DNA of 64,000 nucleotides from Desulforadius tongensis (GTDB lineage: Bacteria; Bacillota; Desulfotomaculia; Desulfotomaculales; Desulfohalotomaculaceae). Both the position numbers and the translations under genes were made by a program. The DNA lies in the NCBI RefSeq assembly GCF_016907915.1, contig NZ_JAFBCW010000002.1, positions 1 through 64,000 of the forward strand, written 5' to 3'. Below, one piece after another: positions 51,337 through 59,079 of the stretch (position 1 is the first letter of the stretch; each line of letters begins with the position of its first letter). The notes under the pieces are model-generated. The model was not told where the DNA came from. It was given only the letters and a program-made list of their open reading frames with translations, and did not search any database.

Positions 51337-52203
51337 GTGCCGCCATCCGCAGCAGGTAACAATGAACCGCTGATAATTTTAGAAAATGTGGATTACTCAT
51401 ACCCGGTGGGTGACGGCGGTTTTGTGCGGGCATTATCCGGCTGCAGTTTGAAAATTAAACGCGGGGAGTTTGTAACCATTGCCGGCAGCAATGGCTCGGG
51501 AAAATCGACTTTAGCCAAGCACTTAAATGCTTTGCTCCTTCCGGAGAAGGGTAAAGTGCTGGTAGACGGCTTGGATACAAGCTGTGAAGACAATGTCTGG
51601 GAGATACGCAGGCGGGTGGGGATGGTATTTCAGAATCCTGATAACCAGCTGGTGGCGGCAGTGTCTGAAGAGGATGTTGCTTTCGGCCCGGAAAATTTAG
51701 GTTTACCCCCGGGGGAAATAAGAAAACGGGTGCGGTATTACCTGGATCTTTTAAAGCTGACAGAGGTTAAAGACCGCCCGCCCCATTTACTGTCCGGGGG
51801 GCAGAAGCAGCGCCTGGCCGTTGCCGGGGTGCTGGCCATGGAACCCCTGTGTATTGTGCTGGATGAACCCACGGCCATGCTTGATCCTGCCGGCAGAAGG
51901 GAGCTGCTGCAGGCCGTTACCAAACTTAACAGGGAGCTGAAAGTAACCGTTATTTTAATCACCCACTTGATGGAAGAAGCGGTGTTTTCTCAGCGGATGG
52001 TGCTGCTGCATAAGGGGAAAATAGTTATGGATGGCACCCTCAGGGAGATTTTTGCCCGGAGAGAGCGGGTGGAAGGGTACGGTTTAGTGCTGCCGGAGGC
52101 AGCACAGTTGGCTGAAAAACTAAAGGCAGTGGGGTTTCATTTTCAACAGCTGCCGTTAAGTATTGATGAGCTGGTGGATGGTTTATGTGGGCAATTGAAG
52201 TAG
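51337..52203 (+). CDS. ecfA1: EcfA1, ECF transporter ATPase
   Basis: ATP-binding subunit of an energy-coupling-factor vitamin/metal uptake system. The 288-aa protein has Walker A GSNGSGKST, the signature LSGGQKQR and Walker B IVLDEPTAML. GTG seven bases after AGGTGG is preferred to an upstream TTG. It overlaps ecfA2 by 19 bases. In Firmicutes this module after rplQ serves several separately encoded S components (group II). Confidence 0.95.
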   Translation: MPPSAAGNNEPLIILENVDYSYPVGDGGFVRALSGCSLKIKRGEFVTIAGSNGSGKSTLAKHLNALLLPEKGKVLVDGLDTSCEDNVWEIRRRVGMVFQNPDNQLVAAVSEEDVAFGPENLGLPPGEIRKRVRYYLDLLKLTEVKDRPPHLLSGGQKQRLAVAGVLAMEPLCIVLDEPTAMLDPAGRRELLQAVTKLNRELKVTVILITHLMEEAVFSQRMVLLHKGKIVMDGTLREIFARRERVEGYGLVLPEAAQLAEKLKAVGFHFQQLPLSIDELVDGLCGQLK

Positions 52204-53051
52204 AAAACCTCTGCTATACACACAGCCGGGGTACGCCTTTTGAAAAAGCTGCTTTACAAAATGTATCTGTAAAGATTGCCCGGGGACAGACTGCTGCTAT
52301 AATTGGCCCCACCGGTTCAGGCAAATCTACCCTGGTGCAGCATTTTAACGGCATTTTAGCTCCGCAGAAGGGTACCGTTAAAATTTTGGGCCGCAACGCC
52401 GCGGATAAAGCTGTGAGAACAGGATTATGGCGGCAGGTTGGCCTGGTATTTCAATACCCGGAACAGCAGCTGTTTGAAGAAACTGTTTATGATGATATTG
52501 CCTTTGCTCCCAAAAATTTGGGTTTAAGCAAAGAGGAAATTAAAAACAGGGTGTACAGGGCCCTTAATGATACCGGACTGCCGGAAAATATTTTAACCCG
52601 CTCACCCCTCAGCTTAAGCGGTGGTTTAAAAAGGCGGGTGGCCATAGCCGGGGTGCTGGCCCTGCAGCCGGAGATACTGGTGCTGGACGAACCAACTGCC
52701 GGGATGGATCCGGTAAGCAAAAAACAGTTTTTAAATACCCTTAAAAAACTGCAGCAGCGTAATGATATCACCATTATAATGGTTACTCACAGTATGGAAG
52801 ATGCTGCCAGATTAGCGGATTGGGTGCTGGTGCTGGATGATGGAAGGGCTGTTCTGGAAGGAACAACCCGGGAAGTGTTCAAGCAGGCGCACAAAATAAT
52901 CAGCATTGGCCTGGATGTGCCTGTAGAAGTCAAGACGATGCTGAAACTGCGGCAGCGGGGTATACCTGTACGCAGTGATGTGCTGGGGCTGGATGAAGCG
53001 GTGAAAGAAATTGTTAAGGTTAAGGAACAGTTGAAAAAACCGGGAGGCTAG
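52185..53051 (+). CDS. ecfA2: EcfA2, ECF transporter ATPase
   Basis: Second ATPase, forming a heterodimer with EcfA1. The 288-aa protein has Walker A GPTGSGKST, LSGGLKRR and LVLDEPTAGMD. The signature is LSGGLKRR rather than LSGGQ, a change often seen in the EcfA2 partner. Its start is inside ecfA1, and ecfT follows after five bases. Confidence 0.95.
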   Translation: MWAIEVENLCYTHSRGTPFEKAALQNVSVKIARGQTAAIIGPTGSGKSTLVQHFNGILAPQKGTVKILGRNAADKAVRTGLWRQVGLVFQYPEQQLFEETVYDDIAFAPKNLGLSKEEIKNRVYRALNDTGLPENILTRSPLSLSGGLKRRVAIAGVLALQPEILVLDEPTAGMDPVSKKQFLNTLKKLQQRNDITIIMVTHSMEDAARLADWVLVLDDGRAVLEGTTREVFKQAHKIISIGLDVPVEVKTMLKLRQRGIPVRSDVLGLDEAVKEIVKVKEQLKKPGG

Positions 53052-53056
53052 TGTAT

Positions 53057-53860
53057 ATGCTGGGGCATATTCCCCTGGGACAATTTATACCGGGACATTC
53101 ACCGGCACATCGTTTAAGCCCGGTAAGTAAAATTGTAATCGTGATAGTAAGCGCGGTGGGAATAATGCTGCTGCCCGGTTTTTATGGTCTGCTCATCGCC
53201 GGGGGTTATCTGCTGTTAATGATGTTATTTACCGGTGGAACGGCCGTTTATGCCTTTAAGGGATTGAAACCGCTGTGGATATTAATAGCTTTTACCTTTA
53301 TTTTTCAGGCTTTGGCCGTACCGGGGGAACCGGTGTTTACACTGGGCGCTTTTGATGTTACCAGGCAGGGGCTGGAAAAAGCGGGGTTGATGACCGGCCG
53401 GCTGCTTTTTTTGGTACTGCTGGCATCTCTGCTTACCCTTACCACATCGCCCATAGGCCTGACCCGGGGATTGGAAAAACTGCTTAGTCCTTTGAAGAAA
53501 TTTGGCCTGCCCGTTCATGAATTGGCCATGATGATGACCATTGCATTAAGGTTTATTCCCACTTTAATAAATGAAGCGGAAGTAATTATCAAAGCCCAGC
53601 GCTCCAGGGGTTCAGACTTGACCCGGGGTAACCCGGTGGATAGAATTAAAGCCCTGATCCCCTTTATCGTTCCCCTGCTGGCCGGTTCACTGCGCAGGGC
53701 TGAAGAACTGGCGGTGGCCATGGAAGCCCGGTGCTACCGCGGGGGAAACAATCGTACGGCTATGAAACAGATGAAAATGGGCAGAATAGATTTTGCCGCC
53801 CTAACGCTGGCATTGCTTTTTTTGTTGATATCAATCAGCGCTCGTTTGGCAGGTTGGTGA
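53057..53860 (+). CDS. ecfT: EcfT, ECF transporter transmembrane coupling protein
   Basis: Membrane subunit that links the ATPases to S components. The 267-aa protein has several hydrophobic helices and the two coupling-helix motifs (AQRSRGSDL and [10 protein letters not shown]). The ATG nine bases after GGGAGG is used; a GTG two codons upstream overlaps the ecfA2 stop. No S component is encoded nearby, so substrate is unknown. Confidence 0.94.
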   Translation: MLGHIPLGQFIPGHSPAHRLSPVSKIVIVIVSAVGIMLLPGFYGLLIAGGYLLLMMLFTGGTAVYAFKGLKPLWILIAFTFIFQALAVPGEPVFTLGAFDVTRQGLEKAGLMTGRLLFLVLLASLLTLTTSPIGLTRGLEKLLSPLKKFGLPVHELAMMMTIALRFIPTLINEAEVIIKAQRSRGSDLTRGNPVDRIKALIPFIVPLLAGSLRRAEELAVAMEARCYRGGNNRTAMKQMKMGRIDFAALTLALLFLLISISARLAGW

Positions 53861-53867
53861 TAACACA

Positions 53868-54608
53868 TTGAATATAAAATTGACGGTAGCCTATGATGGG
53901 ACAAATTATCATGGTTTTCAAGAGCAGCGCGGTACAAAATATGTTACCATACAGGAACTGCTGGAAAAAAGCCTGTCCAAGCTGGCCAAACAAAGGATAC
54001 AGGTTATCGGGGCCGGTCGCACAGATTCCGGGGTGCATGCCAGGGGTCAGGTGGTAAATTTCAAGTGTGACTCTTGGCCTGTGCCGCTGAATAAAGTACC
54101 TTTAGCAGTAAATGCCCTGCTGCCCGGGGATGTGGTGGTGCTGAAGGCTGAAGAAGTACCGGCGGATTTTCATGCCCGTTTTTCAGCACTGGGCAAGACA
54201 TACACCTATACTATTTACAACCATCCCCTGCCGGATCCCTTCAGCCGGAGGTTTGCCCTGCATGAACCACGGCCGCTGGACGATAAAGCGATGAATGAAG
54301 CGGCACAGTTTTTAGTGGGTAAACATGACTTTAAATCCTTTCAAGCCCAGGGTACTCCTGTGAAAACAACGGTAAGGGAAATTACTGCCGCTGGAGTAAA
54401 ACGGGAAAGGGATTACCTGTACTTAAAATTTACTGCCAACGGTTTTTTGTATAACATGGTGAGAATAATGACCGGCACACTGATTCAGGTGGGGTTGGGA
54501 AAGATCAAGCCGGCGGATGTTAAAACCATTTTGGAAAGCAAAGACCGCACCAAAGCGGGCCCAACTGCTCCGCCGCAGGGGCTGTGCATGGATGAAATAT
54601 ATTATTAA
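53868..54608 (+). CDS. truA: TruA, tRNA pseudouridine(38-40) synthase
   Basis: Makes pseudouridine at positions 38-40 of tRNA. The 246-aa protein has [12 protein letters not shown] near the start and [15 protein letters not shown] with the catalytic aspartate (residue 52 or so). The TTG start has GGTGAT upstream, 7 bases after ecfT. ecfA1-ecfA2-ecfT-truA-rplM is the usual Firmicutes order. Confidence 0.96.
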   Translation: MNIKLTVAYDGTNYHGFQEQRGTKYVTIQELLEKSLSKLAKQRIQVIGAGRTDSGVHARGQVVNFKCDSWPVPLNKVPLAVNALLPGDVVVLKAEEVPADFHARFSALGKTYTYTIYNHPLPDPFSRRFALHEPRPLDDKAMNEAAQFLVGKHDFKSFQAQGTPVKTTVREITAAGVKRERDYLYLKFTANGFLYNMVRIMTGTLIQVGLGKIKPADVKTILESKDRTKAGPTAPPQGLCMDEIYY

Positions 54609-54669
54609 CTACCGTCTAAGGGTAGAATAGCGGTTTCGGAATAATGAAACGCCAGGTAACGTGTTTTTC

Positions 54670-54698
54670 TTGACACTATTTTCACCATATATTAAAAT
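54670..54698 (+). promoter_or_regulatory. Promoter of rplM-rpsI
   Basis: TTGACA and TAAAAT with 17-bp spacing, placing transcription start just before the L13 leader hairpin. Confidence 0.83.
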
Positions 54699-54708
54699 AC
54701 AAATATGT

Positions 54709-54742
54709 GGCCGGAAGCAGTTGCCCCGTTCTGCTGGCGGCC
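54709..54742 (+). promoter_or_regulatory. L13 leader hairpin
   Basis: GGCCG pairs with CGGCC and AGCAG with CTGCT, separated by a GA/GG internal loop and capped by TTGCCCCGTT. It lies in the 5' leader of rplM. This matches the known Firmicutes L13 leader, through which L13 represses rplM-rpsI. Confidence 0.75.
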
Positions 54743-54767
54743 CAGGTAGCAAGGAGGGAAATAAATT

Positions 54768-55196
54768 ATGAAGACTTTCATGGCTAAGCCAGAAGAAGTA
54801 CAGCGCAAATGGTATGTGATTGATGCCGAAGGCAAACCCCTGGGAAGGCTGGCCGCTGAAGTAGCTCGCATTCTGCGGGGGAAGCATAAACCTACTTTTA
54901 CACCTCATGTAGATACTGGCGACCATGTTATTGTAGTTAATGCTGAAAAAGCAGTATTAACCGGTAATAAATTGAAAAAGAAAATGTACTACCGTCACAG
55001 CGGATATCCCGGTGGATTGAAGCAGATGGCTTACGGTGAGTTTATGGAGAAAAAGCCGGAAAGAGCGGTGGAAAAGGCAGTAAAAGGAATGCTGCCCCAC
55101 AATCGCTTAGGCAGAAAAATGTTTAAAAAGCTGAAAGTATACCGTGGTTCTGAACACCCGCATCAGGCACAAAAGCCTGAGGCTTGGAATTTCTAA
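54768..55196 (+). CDS. rplM: Ribosomal protein L13
   Basis: 50S assembly protein, 142 aa, beginning [28 protein letters not shown] with [14 protein letters not shown] and [12 protein letters not shown] after AAGGAGGG. Confidence 0.98.
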   Translation: MKTFMAKPEEVQRKWYVIDAEGKPLGRLAAEVARILRGKHKPTFTPHVDTGDHVIVVNAEKAVLTGNKLKKKMYYRHSGYPGGLKQMAYGEFMEKKPERAVEKAVKGMLPHNRLGRKMFKKLKVYRGSEHPHQAQKPEAWNF

Positions 55197-55228
55197 GAGA
55201 ACGTGTTTGATGGAAGGAGGCTTTTTGA

Positions 55229-55621
55229 GTGGCCCAAGTACAATTTTATGGTACCGGTCGTAGAAAGAATGCAGTAGCCCGGGTTTACCTGGTACCTGGT
55301 GAAGGTAAGTTTTCAATTAATAATAAAACACTGGAAGAATACTTTGGTAGAAAAACCCTGGAGATGATTGTACGTCAACCGATGGAAATTACCGGCGTTA
55401 CCGGCCGCTTTGACGTGAAGTGCAAAGTTCACGGCGGTGGTGTGAGCGGTCAAGCCGGTGCAGTGAAAATGGGTATTGCCAGGGCGCTGGTACAAGCAGA
55501 TCCTAATCTGCGTCCTGTGTTAAAACGGGCCGGTTTCTTAACCCGTGACCCGCGGATGAAGGAACGCCGCAAGTACGGTTTAAAGAAAGCCCGCCGTGCA
55601 CCTCAGTTCTCCAAGCGTTAG
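55229..55621 (+). CDS. rpsI: Ribosomal protein S9
   Basis: 30S protein whose C-terminal tail reaches the P-site tRNA. The 130-aa sequence has [14 protein letters not shown] and ends RAPQFSKR as it should. GTG start after GGAAGGAGG. Confidence 0.98.
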   Translation: MAQVQFYGTGRRKNAVARVYLVPGEGKFSINNKTLEEYFGRKTLEMIVRQPMEITGVTGRFDVKCKVHGGGVSGQAGAVKMGIARALVQADPNLRPVLKRAGFLTRDPRMKERRKYGLKKARRAPQFSKR

Positions 55622-55669
55622 ACAAATATCAAATTGTCAAACAAATTTGCTGTGTTTGTTATGGCACAA

Positions 55670-55706
55670 AACCGTCGGGGGATACTGCCCTTGGCGGTTT
55701 ATTTTA
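55670..55706 (+). terminator. Terminator of rplM-rpsI
   Basis: AACCGTC and GGCGGTT form a 7-bp stem (one wobble) around a 16-base loop, followed by TATTTTA. The large loop makes it a weaker example than the hairpin 75 bases further on. Confidence 0.6.
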
Positions 55707-55780
55707 TGCAGCAATACGCATACATATGCAAAACCCCGTTGGTTTAATCAGGAGATCTGTATAAAGAAATAAATTTTACC
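55707..55780. other. Unassigned stretch between two terminators
   Basis: It contains the palindrome GCATACATATGC and a short AAACC/GGTTT hairpin. No open reading frame with a ribosome site and no clear promoter are seen. It could encode a small RNA ending at the next terminator, or only be the tail of an rpsI read-through transcript. Confidence 0.25.
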
Positions 55781-55821
55781 GCCCCCGTAAAATGTATTGA
55801 TGCATTTTACGGGGGCTTTTT
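55781..55821 (+). terminator. Strong intrinsic terminator upstream of cwlD
   Basis: GCCCCCGTAAAATG and its complement form a 14-bp perfect stem with an eight-base loop, followed by five T residues. Confidence 0.93.
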
Positions 55822-55839
55822 GCATACCATTTGTTGAGA

Positions 55840-55965
55840 AGTTTCCCTGCCGTCCTGCGCATTTTATGGATCAGCCGCAGCCAAATTAAGGGAAGGGCGG
55901 CGGTGAGGCAGGGAAGGCGAATATGCCGGGCTTGGTAAGATACCATTTTTCAGGATAGTATAAGG
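55840..55965 (+). other. Structured leader of cwlD with dispersed TTTTTCAGG motif
   Basis: TTCCCTGCC (55843-55851) and GGCAGGGAA (55907-55915) form a 9-bp perfect outer stem. Inside, CTGCG (55855-55859) pairs with CGCAG (55876-55880). Then come TGCCGGGCT and AGATACCATTTTTCAGG (55938-55954), shared with the amrS and thyX leaders. No known riboswitch class was recognised. It lies between a strong terminator and the ribosome site, so a leader RNA is plausible, though no promoter was identified. Confidence 0.5.
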
Positions 55966-55976
55966 GGTGGTAGTGA

Positions 55977-56726
55977 ATGTCAATACACTTTAAAGTGATA
56001 CGCTTACGCAAACGTTACTTAATTTACGGAATTTTAATAGCTGTTTTAGCAGTGAAACTGTACGGAATGACACAGGTACGCGTGGAACAAAAATCTATTT
56101 CAACTATGTCCTGGTCGGTGGCCAATAAAGTAATAGTGATAGATCCCGGGCACGGGGGCATGGACCCGGGAAAAATAGCAGGCAACGGGGTGGAAGAAAA
56201 AGAGATTAATTTGGAAATTTCCAAACGCCTGGCCACAATATTAAGCCAGGCCGGGGCGGCGGTGCTTTTAACCAGGGAAAGCGACGTGCACCTGTCAAGC
56301 CCGGATACTAAAGGATGGCCGGCCAAACACCGGGAGGATCTATCAAAAAGAGTTAAGCTGGCCAATGACCGCGGCGCGGATTTATTTATCAGCATCCACT
56401 GCAACAGTTTTTCAGACCCCAAACAGCATGGGGCCCAGGTATTTTACCAACCGGGTTCAGAAGAAAGTAAAATGCTGGCTGAATGTATCCAGGACGAAAT
56501 TATAAGGCTCTTGGACAATACCAAACGCAGAGCCAAGGGCGTGGACTATTATGTAACCAGGAATACCAACATGCCCACAGTAATAGTGGAAACCGGTTTT
56601 ATTACCAACCCCAAAGAACAAAAACTGCTGCTGGACCCGGCTTACCAGTCTAAAATGGCCTGGAGTATTTATGCCGGTATAGTCAAGTATTATGCGGATA
56701 AAGCAGAAAAGTATGAAAGTAATTAA
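55977..56726 (+). CDS. cwlD: CwlD, N-acetylmuramoyl-L-alanine amidase
   Basis: Zinc amidase of the Amidase_3 family that, in spore formers, helps make muramic lactam in the cortex. The 249-aa protein has an N-terminal transmembrane segment (about residues 15-33), VIDPGHGGMDPGK with the first zinc histidine, VKLANDRGADLFISIHCNS with the second, and the catalytic glutamate in VIVETGFITN. ATG after AAGGGGTGG. Along with sigH it supports a spore-forming host. Confidence 0.92.
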   Translation: MSIHFKVIRLRKRYLIYGILIAVLAVKLYGMTQVRVEQKSISTMSWSVANKVIVIDPGHGGMDPGKIAGNGVEEKEINLEISKRLATILSQAGAAVLLTRESDVHLSSPDTKGWPAKHREDLSKRVKLANDRGADLFISIHCNSFSDPKQHGAQVFYQPGSEESKMLAECIQDEIIRLLDNTKRRAKGVDYYVTRNTNMPTVIVETGFITNPKEQKLLLDPAYQSKMAWSIYAGIVKYYADKAEKYESN

Positions 56727-56893
56727 TCCTCTATTACTCTGCCAATGGTTTTAATAGTAATATCGTGCAGGTTAAGCATGTATATTTTTGGTTTTTCCTC
56801 TATGGTGGCAAAAAGCATGGTTCGCTCATTTTTGGCATTTTTACTAAAGGCAAGCAGAAAGGAAAAGGCTTCCGGAATCAGTGTACAGTACAT
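56723..56893 (-). CDS. Small hypothetical protein converging on cwlD
   Basis: A 56-aa frame beginning YCTLIPEAFSFLLAFSK and ending KIYMLNLHDITIKTIGRVIED. The ATG has AGGGGTG seven bases upstream on the minus strand. The stop overlaps the last four bases of cwlD. The frame extends 22 codons further to a GTG without a ribosome site. I do not recognise the family. The well-ordered, non-repetitive C-terminal half suggests a real protein, but the evidence is thin. Confidence 0.45.
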   Translation of the reverse strand: MYCTLIPEAFSFLLAFSKNAKNERTMLFATIEEKPKIYMLNLHDITIKTIGRVIED

Positions 56894-57237
56894 TATAAAC
56901 ACCCCTGTAAAACAGCATAACTTTAATATTCTGCCATTTAAAGCTGCGGCAAATAACACTACCGCTGCATAGCTTTAACGGTTAAAACAGCACTGGTCCA
57001 TGATTCATTATATTAACTTTTAAATTTTGAGGTGACAACAATGGGGTATGTTTATTTTGACAATGCCGCAGCATCATGGCCCAATGGATATTAATAAACA
57101 GCTGCCGGTGGGAAAGGCTCTATAATATAGTCTGCAGGAGATTGCTGCTAATTTACCGGAGAATTAAATTGTTTTGCAGTGCTATTCATGGTAAACTATT
57201 CAATGTAATTTAATACCTAACGGGGGGAGAATAGTAA
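56894..57237. other. Intergenic region before the stress protein gene
   Basis: Apart from the desulfurase relic it holds AT-rich sequence. A possible promoter for the stress gene (TTGTTT, 17 bp, extended TGG TAAACT, about 57168-57196) is weak. No RNA gene or repeat was recognised. Confidence 0.4.
57041..57094 (+). pseudogene. Relic of a cysteine-desulfurase/aminotransferase class V gene
   Basis: A GAGGTGAC ribosome site and ATG precede 17 codons reading MGYVYFDNAAASWPNGY, then stop. YFDNAAxSWP is the hallmark N-terminus of the cysteine desulfurase family (IscS/SufS-like). Nothing downstream resembles the rest of the roughly 380-aa protein. This looks like a gene whose body was deleted. Confidence 0.6.
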
Positions 57238-57648
57238 ATGGCAATCAGTGTGTTGCTGCCTACGGACGGTTCCAGAAGTGCCTTGGGGGCAGCGGAATAT
57301 ACCGCTTCACTGATGAAGCTGGTTCCTTGTATGAAGGTAACCCTTTTAGCCGTTGAAGATGATCAGGTTGATGGGGAAAAGGTTATTCAGCGTACCAAAG
57401 CCATCTTTGCTCGAGAGGGGTTAGCTGTTAAAACAGTGGTTAACAAAGGCGAGGAGGAAGTGGGAAAGATTATTTCCTATTACGCTAATAACGGCCCCTA
57501 TGACCAGGTGATAATGGGCCGCCGTGGTTTAAACCGCTTACAGGATATTTTGCTGGGCAGTGTCAGTGAATATGTAATTCACCATGCCAAATGCCCGGTA
57601 ACAGTGGTGCCGCAAAACGCAAAGACACTGGACTGCGGCAAAGAATAA
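57238..57648 (+). CDS. Universal stress protein, UspA family
   Basis: A 136-aa single-domain protein. It starts AISVLLPTDGSRSALGAAEY and carries the ATP-binding motif G-x2-G-x9-GS as GRRGLNRLQDILLGS (about residues 94-108), followed by VIHHAKCPVTVVP. UspA proteins bind ATP and support survival under stress; the exact role here is unknown. ATG after CGGGGGGAG. It has its own terminator. Confidence 0.93.
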   Translation: MAISVLLPTDGSRSALGAAEYTASLMKLVPCMKVTLLAVEDDQVDGEKVIQRTKAIFAREGLAVKTVVNKGEEEVGKIISYYANNGPYDQVIMGRRGLNRLQDILLGSVSEYVIHHAKCPVTVVPQNAKTLDCGKE

Positions 57649-57667
57649 GATAAGAATAAAAAAATTC

Positions 57668-57710
57668 AGCCTATATCTTTAATGCAGCAATTAAAGATAT
57701 AGGCTTTTGT
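57668..57710. terminator. Bidirectional terminator between the stress gene and the lipoprotein gene
   Basis: AGCCTATATCTTTAAT and its complement form a 16-bp perfect stem with a six-base loop, with TTTTGTTTT on the plus side and an A-rich run on the other. It separates two convergent genes. Confidence 0.92.
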
Positions 57711-57725
57711 TTTGGTATGATTAAG

Positions 57726-58700
57726 TTAGTTGAAGCCGTCCAAATTTAGCTCCTGAGCTGCTTTTTTATAAAGCTGATAACCTTGGTCAAGTATTTTATG
57801 GTCTATTTTAAAATTGTTTTTTTCTATGAGCTGAAGATATTCAGAAATAATTTGGGCGGTACCGGTTTCTTTGTGCTGGGAAATTGTCTTTTGATAGCTG
57901 TTTAAAACCTCACTGCTTAATTTTTTCGTTTCCCAATCAAAGATGGGGGTGTTGTCTAAACCATGCATATATGCCCCGAGATACATCATATATAAATCCG
58001 CCATTTGTTTTTGCCTTGCTGATTCCGGGTACTTTAATAAAAACCTGTCAGCTTTTAATGTTCTATAAGCCAGCTGATCCCAGGAGATAACCAGCCCGGC
58101 ATCGTTGGCCATGGGTTTGTTTGACTCTAAGGACATAACTTCAATATAAGCTATCATGTCCTCTGGTAAATAGGGTATATATTTTTTAAAGTATTCATAA
58201 TCTATGATGGGGTAAAGTTCCCCTTCAAAGCTGGCAAATTTATACCCGCCGTTGACTATTTCCGTAACCAGAGATTTTAAATCTTTATTCTCAATAGCGT
58301 TTATTTTATCCTTGTCAAAGCGGTAATGGAAAAGCTGGTTCAGCTTCTGCTGGTTTTCGCCGTTTCCTTGGAACAGTGCGTATGTATATTGTTCTTGGTA
58401 TTGAATTTGCATTTCTTCCAGCTGCCTAATCATTTCCCCCGCATTTACCTGCGGTAACCGGGCTATATTTTCATCAATGAAGCGAATAACTTGATAGGGT
58501 TTATTATTCTGAAGCAGTTTTTTGTATTCAGACATAATTTCTTCTGCTTTTTCCGGGGGCAGCGGTACATTTTGTTGTTGATTGGCGGTTATATTTTGAC
58601 TTGTTTTAGTATTCGGGCCGTTATCCCCGGCAGTATTAGCTGCGGAGCAGCCGCCCAGTATAAGGGCTGCTGTTAAAATAGGTATTATTATCTTCTGCAT
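57726..58700 (-). CDS. Putative lipoprotein of unknown function
   Basis: A 324-aa protein with a lipobox signal peptide (MQKIIIPILTAALILGGC, cleavage before C18). A low-complexity Asn/Gln linker (about residues 20-46) follows, then a helical domain rich in Tyr, Gln and Lys. I do not recognise a family or catalytic motif. The ATG has AAGGAG on the minus strand. Likely exported and anchored to the outer face of the membrane. It lies downstream of the ylqH-like gene with an 80-base gap and may be separately transcribed. Confidence 0.85.
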   Translation of the reverse strand: MQKIIIPILTAALILGGCSAANTAGDNGPNTKTSQNITANQQQNVPLPPEKAEEIMSEYKKLLQNNKPYQVIRFIDENIARLPQVNAGEMIRQLEEMQIQYQEQYTYALFQGNGENQQKLNQLFHYRFDKDKINAIENKDLKSLVTEIVNGGYKFASFEGELYPIIDYEYFKKYIPYLPEDMIAYIEVMSLESNKPMANDAGLVISWDQLAYRTLKADRFLLKYPESARQKQMADLYMMYLGAYMHGLDNTPIFDWETKKLSSEVLNSYQKTISQHKETGTAQIISEYLQLIEKNNFKIDHKILDQGYQLYKKAAQELNLDGFN

Positions 58701-58780
58701 AATTTTTTCTCCTTCGTATGTTTTATCTAATTAATATATCACTTTTGTAAATGAATTTGGTTACAAAATTGTTACACCGG

Positions 58781-59077
58781 TTAGTGACCGCTCCCTCTGC
58801 TGTGGATATTCCTATCCAGCCTGGCCACTTGAATTAGAATTTTGGCCACCGCCTCATATAATTCCGGTGGAATTTCTGCACCGATGCCCAGTTCCGCCAG
58901 GGCCTGGGCTAAAACTTTGTCCCGGTGGATGGGTATATTTTCCTGCCGGGCCAGTTCCTCAATTCTCTGGGCCACGGGGCCATACCCGGCGGCCACCACC
59001 TTGGGGGCGTCATCTTCCCCCAATTTATATTTCAGCGCTGCCGCCACTTTTCTGGCCGGTTTCTTTTTGTTATCCAA
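58781..59077 (-). CDS. YlqH-like protein, FlhB cytoplasmic-tail homologue
   Basis: A 98-aa protein matching only the C-terminal cytoplasmic domain of FlhB/EscU export-gate proteins (AAALKYKLGEDDAPKVVAAGYGPVAQRI, then ENIPIHRDKVLAQAL). The NPTH autocleavage site of real FlhB is absent; it begins just after where it would lie. TTG after GGGAGGTG, two bases after the stop of the FliK-like gene, so the pair is coupled. Function outside the flagellum is unknown to me. Confidence 0.88.
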   Translation of the reverse strand: MDNKKKPARKVAAALKYKLGEDDAPKVVAAGYGPVAQRIEELARQENIPIHRDKVLAQALAELGIGAEIPPELYEAVAKILIQVARLDRNIHSRGSGH

Positions 59078-59079
59078 AC

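Noticed and set aside
55840-55965. Cobalamin or ydaO-type riboswitch before cwlD
   Set aside because: GGGAAGG and GCC blocks looked suggestive but the conserved B12-box and the ydaO core sequences are missing.
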